From: DAOPZJ01 sp964587625
GTDB taxonomy: Bacteria > Bacillota > Clostridia > Oscillospirales > JAKOTC01
Length of the DNA stretch: 64,000 nt
Direction of reading: 5' to 3'
Assembly (NCBI GenBank): GCA_964587625.1
Contig: CAZPLU010000009.1
Span: 1 to 64,000 of the forward strand
Under the pieces are notes generated by a model that was given only the letters and a program-made list of their open reading frames with translations, was not told the DNA's origin and searched no databases. Below are positions 61,000 through 64,000 of the stretch, piece after piece. Position numbers and translations under genes: made by a program. Position 1 is the stretch's first letter; every line of letters begins with the position of its first letter.

Positions 61000-62454
61000 T
61001 CAGGGGTGTGATGCGGGCGGGGGCGCGTCCTCTTTTTGGAGCACGATGTTAATCAGTTCCGCGCGGCTTTGGATGCCGAATTTGGAATAGATGCTTTTCA
61101 CATAATACTTGACCGTGTTTTCGCTGATTGCAAGTTCGCCGGCGATGGTTTTGTAGGTCTTTGCTTGGATCAGCAGGAAGGCGACCTGGCTTTCCCGTTC
61201 CGACAGGTTTCCGAACTTTGCGGCTCGCTCAATCTGCCCTGTCTGTTCCCGCGCGGGCAACTCGGAAAACGCCGAGAGATAGGCATGGTCTTTGAGAAGG
61301 TGGGAAAGGTGCCTGTGCAGCGGCGGCAAGAGAACCGGCGTCACGCAGACCACGGCAAGCGCCAGCAGCGTCGGATTGAATGTCGGCGTTTCTGCGGAGG
61401 CGATGGCGTTGCCGATCAGCCCTCCCAGCAGCACGCCCAGCACATTGGCCGATAACCCGATGCCGAATACTTTTGCCGGGTTTTTGTGAAAATCCAACAT
61501 TTCGCCGAGAATGCTCCACCAAAACAGGTCGTACACCCCGCAGGCACCGAGCATCAGCGTATTGACGACAAAATAACTCGCCCACGAGCGGTCAAGACCT
61601 ACAAAGGCAATGAAGGAAAAGCCGATCATGGCGATGGCTACATAGAGGATATAGGAGCGGTTCGTTTTGCGGGGCAGGTTCCTCATAATGAACAGGGCGG
61701 CGATATACGGGATGGCCCAATACCAGCTTGTCAGCCATGTAAGGTGCGCGTAGGCCGGATTCAACACCTGATACATGAGGCCGGAGTTGATGGTGATCAC
61801 GAGCACGAATAAACACAAAAGGACAAGCGGCTTGATCATACTGACCGAATTGCCCCGAAGTCCGGAGGGCGCGGAAGCGGTTGCATCGATATCCTCCGGG
61901 AGCCGAAGCGCGAACAAAAACGCGATCCCAAGGATGAACATGGACAACCCAAGCCCGGTGTGCGGAGAGATGTGAACAGCCGCCATATTCAGCACGATCA
62001 TCAGAATGTTGGAATAGATGAGTCCGTCCGCCGCCGTTTTAATCCGTTCGTTCTTTGGGGTGCCGCTCCGCAAATAAAAGCCCCAGGCCGCCACGCAACC
62101 TCCGGCCAAAAACGAGCTTGAAACGATTGCCACCGACCAAAGGCCGGAGGGAGGGAATAAAAACGCGCCTGACCCGACGATACAAAAAATAATGGAGCCG
62201 AGTATGTACCACTTTGCGGCCTTCATGCTTTTTATGAAAAAACCGCAAGAAAATAATCCGACGCAGGTGGCGGCGACCGCTCCGAAAACCATCTTGCGCG
62301 GTTCCGCCTGGTAATAATCCGCAAGAGCGTAAAGGATCCGGCCCTCAAAGGGGAATGCCAGAAGCCAGGCGAAAAACAGGGAGAAGACGACGACGGACAA
62401 TCGACGCTCATTGATTGCGGTCGGTGCGCGTTGTTTTGTCTTGTTTTCCGTCAC
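61000..62454 (-). CDS. Membrane-embedded LuxR-family regulator (MFS-like plus HTH)
   Basis: A 484-residue protein. About 12 hydrophobic helices (residues 15-395) form an MFS-like sensor or permease. A C-terminal LuxR/GerE helix-turn-helix follows: LSERESQVAFLLIQAKTYKTIAGEL, then ISENTVKYYVKSIYSKFGI. This combination is common in Eggerthella-like and clostridial genomes as one-component regulators whose signal enters through the membrane part. No partner or target gene is obvious; the GNAT gene and the partial resistance-like gene lie to its right in the same direction. The GTG at 62454 follows AAGGGGG by 7 nt; earlier starts have no ribosome site. Confidence 0.88.
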   Translation of the reverse strand: MTENKTKQRAPTAINERRLSVVVFSLFFAWLLAFPFEGRILYALADYYQAEPRKMVFGAVAATCVGLFSCGFFIKSMKAAKWYILGSIIFCIVGSGAFLFPPSGLWSVAIVSSSFLAGGCVAAWGFYLRSGTPKNERIKTAADGLIYSNILMIVLNMAAVHISPHTGLGLSMFILGIAFLFALRLPEDIDATASAPSGLRGNSVSMIKPLVLLCLFVLVITINSGLMYQVLNPAYAHLTWLTSWYWAIPYIAALFIMRNLPRKTNRSYILYVAIAMIGFSFIAFVGLDRSWASYFVVNTLMLGACGVYDLFWWSILGEMLDFHKNPAKVFGIGLSANVLGVLLGGLIGNAIASAETPTFNPTLLALAVVCVTPVLLPPLHRHLSHLLKDHAYLSAFSELPAREQTGQIERAAKFGNLSERESQVAFLLIQAKTYKTIAGELAISENTVKYYVKSIYSKFGIQSRAELINIVLQKEDAPPPASHP

Positions 62455-62715
62455 GCCTTCACCCCCTTCGCACAATGGTTGGTTTATCCATAAGATATCA
62501 CAATTGGTGTTGCGAAAAACCAAAACTCGTTAAACAACGGGCTTTCCACACGCACATTTCTTATTAAATGCCTGCTGAACAATTCAAAAACGCATTTGTT
62601 CAATGGATATTATTTATATCCTATACTATGAATTGCTTTCCGTCAAGAAAAGCTGCCGATTTTTATCCGGAAAAAGCCGCCGGGGACAAGAGAAGAGGGA
62701 AAAGAGAAAATGCCA

Positions 62716-62796
62716 AACGGTCGCGCGGATTTTTAAAAGCAGGGGGCGAATGCTTTCGAGTTGTTCGGAGATGTATTCCTCGATGGTGTTGATTTT
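62716..62796 (-). pseudogene. Fragment of a DUF1801-type protein
   Basis: Within a longer open frame only residues INTIEEYISEQLESIRPLLL and the following KIRATV match the start of DUF1801 (YdhG/iron-chaperone-like) proteins. The following residues turn into unrelated low-complexity sequence and no ribosome site stands before it. It seems to be a broken remnant in an otherwise empty stretch (62455-62908). Confidence 0.45.
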
Positions 62797-62908
62797 TCCG
62801 CAGGTATGGGATTGGTTGGTGTTTTTAAAGGTTTTTGCATTTGGGGCACTGCCATATAATTTTTTAACTTCCTTTGTTATCGGCACGGTTTAAGATGGAT
62901 ATTTTTGT

Positions 62909-63466
62909 TTATCCGATTCCGGGCGGTGTGCCTTGGTTTCCGAACTCGCGCGCCAAGATATCCATATAAATGACATTAATGTACTTTCCGTCTTTGAATT
63001 TCCAGTCGCGCCGTCGTCCGGCCTCTCGAAAACCCACCTTTTTATAGCAGGCAATACCCTCGACATTATCGGCGTTGACCGACAGCATAATATTGTGAAG
63101 GTTCAAGGTGTTGAATCCGTAGTCCAAGATTAACCGAATGGCCTCGGCGCCATACCCCTTGCTCCGGTACTTTTCCTCTCCGATAAAAATGCCGAGGAAT
63201 GCATTTCGGTTGAGGTGGTCAATATTATGTATGCTAACGCTGCCGATCATGACGTCGCCGTCAAGAAGCACCATCGCGTAGCGCTGCATGTGGACAGGGG
63301 GTTCAAAAAGCCATTTCAGGTCGTCTTTCGATGCGACCACCAAAGGATACTGTCCGAAACTTTTTGCTACTGTCTCGTTCATCCATTTTATGTAGACCTC
63401 CGTGTCGTCGGCGCTGACAGGCGAGAGATAGAGACGTTCGCCGATTATTTTGCGAAAATAACGCAT
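62909..63466 (-). CDS. GNAT-family N-acetyltransferase (RimJ/RimL type)
   Basis: A 185-residue acetyltransferase that moves acetyl from CoA to an amine. Visible are GERLYLSPVSADDTEVYIKWMN at the N-terminus, an IGSVSIHNID strand, the acetyl-CoA loop region FIGEEKYRSKGYGAEAIRLIL (R/Q-x-x-G-x-G/A) and NNIMLSV-like NADNVEGIACYKKVGF. Such enzymes modify ribosomal protein N-termini, antibiotics or metabolites. The start ATG at 63466 follows GGGAGG by 8 nt. Confidence 0.88.
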   Translation of the reverse strand: MRYFRKIIGERLYLSPVSADDTEVYIKWMNETVAKSFGQYPLVVASKDDLKWLFEPPVHMQRYAMVLLDGDVMIGSVSIHNIDHLNRNAFLGIFIGEEKYRSKGYGAEAIRLILDYGFNTLNLHNIMLSVNADNVEGIACYKKVGFREAGRRRDWKFKDGKYINVIYMDILAREFGNQGTPPGIG

Positions 63467-63513
63467 GTAAAAAACCTCCCGGCTTATTGATCATATGAAT
63501 ACGCCGCGGAACT

Positions 63514-63543
63514 ATTTTATCACAAATTAAAGTGCCACATCAA
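63514..63543 (-). promoter_or_regulatory. Promoter of the GNAT gene
   Basis: On the minus strand TTGATG (complement of 63538-63543), 18-nt spacer, TAAAAT (complement of 63514-63519). Confidence 0.5.
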
Positions 63544-63698
63544 CCGTTTTTGTCAATCGATGGTGGGTTCTTTGGAAAAGGTACCACCTGTTGATAAAAT
63601 GACCGCCGCCGATTAACGGACAAGTTTTAACGATTTCAAATTTTGCACACCCTGCATGCGCAATCATAAATTCATCTATGCGCATCATCTGAAAATGC

Positions 63699-64000
63699 CT
63701 ATTCTGTCGTGTTGAATATCAATTCTAACATATAACCGACAAATTGGATTTGTTGGGTTTCATCATTGGAAAACGCCGAGCCTTTGACATAGTTGTTTAA
63801 CATTGCGGAAATAAGGTTATGATATTTTTCGGGAAGGTTTGCCAGTCCCCATTTACCACCCTGTTCCTTGGATAAAACCAACCCGTCTTTTATGTACGCA
63901 TAAGCACGGCATAAATTCAAAATGATATATACAGGATCCTCGGCGATGTGTTCTTTGGCGCTCATTATATCTTTGCAAATGCTGTCTAAATAAGCCGCGC
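63699..64000 (-). CDS. Aminoglycoside nucleotidyltransferase-like protein (DUF4111), partial
   Basis: The C-terminal part of a gene that continues past the window end. The frame stays open from 64000: AAYLDSICKDIMSAKEHIAE leads to DPVYIILNLCRAYAYIKDGLVLSKEQGG and LPEKYHNLISAMLNNY. This is the helical DUF4111 domain that follows the nucleotidyltransferase domain in ANT(9)/AadA-type enzymes, which adenylylate streptomycin or spectinomycin. The catalytic GSxxxG/DxD part is not visible, so function cannot be judged. The ATG at 63965 is internal and not the real start. Confidence 0.7.
   Translation of the reverse strand, partial: AAYLDSICKDIMSAKEHIAEDPVYIILNLCRAYAYIKDGLVLSKEQGGKWGLANLPEKYHNLISAMLNNYVKGSAFSNDETQQIQFVGYMLELIFNTTE

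Overview
The window looks like a chromosomal piece of a GC-rich anaerobic Firmicute of class Clostridia, probably a metagenome-assembled genome. The evidence is Gram-positive style genes (HPr kinase, WhiA, MurT/GatD pair, a primary sigma factor next to dnaG and dgt, a NifS/NifU-type Fe-S pair), strong AGGAGG-type ribosome sites, many TTG/GTG starts, and a run of exactly 100 Ns inside a duplicated segment. Placement below class is inference. No rRNA, tRNA or CRISPR array was seen.

Layout. 1-4.8 kb is accessory: a collagen-like surface or spore-coat protein, a decayed IS5-type transposase, an FkbM methyltransferase and a PHP phosphoesterase. 4.8-9.8 kb holds a secreted NlpC/P60 hydrolase, an AraC-type regulator, class II aldolase, a small orphan and an HD-domain protein. 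9.9-17.3 kb is a leftward operon hprK-ROK kinase-murB-whiA-dnaE with a near-consensus promoter. 17.3-27 kb holds a phosphoesterase, two small unknown genes, the dgt // dnaG-rpoD-rrf2 block, rmuC, a second phosphoesterase and metY. 27-36.6 kb runs rightward: D-Ala-D-Ala carboxypeptidase, a stub of GlmU, prs, a repeat-rich stretch with the assembly gap, pth, mfd, then murT and a GatD-like gene. 36.7-47 kb runs leftward: an ABC-2 exporter, two tandem URO-D/MtaA-type proteins with duplicated promoters, mnmA-iscU-nifS, an ATP-type phosphofructokinase, a 132-bp tandem repeat and a PPi-type phosphofructokinase. 47.3-48.1 kb is a mobile-element scar (helicase tail abutting a serine-recombinase tail). 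48.2-54.9 kb is one 2235-residue cell-surface protein. 55-58.5 kb carries typA and a third URO-D-like protein. 58.5-64 kb is accessory: zinc-ribbon membrane proteins, a lipoprotein, a membrane-bound LuxR regulator, a GNAT enzyme and the end of an aminoglycoside-nucleotidyltransferase-like gene cut by the window edge.

Themes. Glycolysis and its control are well represented (ROK kinase, two phosphofructokinases, aldolase, HPr kinase), as are wall synthesis (murB, murT/gatD, carboxypeptidase, NlpC/P60) and genome maintenance (dnaE, dnaG, mfd, rmuC, dgt). The most unusual points are: a GatD-like partner of MurT that lacks the amidotransferase Cys and His; a GlmU beta-helix stub exactly where full glmU normally precedes prs; a carboxypeptidase whose SxN motif reads S-A-G; tandem 11-bp repeats in place of a -35 box in front of the giant surface protein; and a perfect palindrome inside the aldolase promoter.
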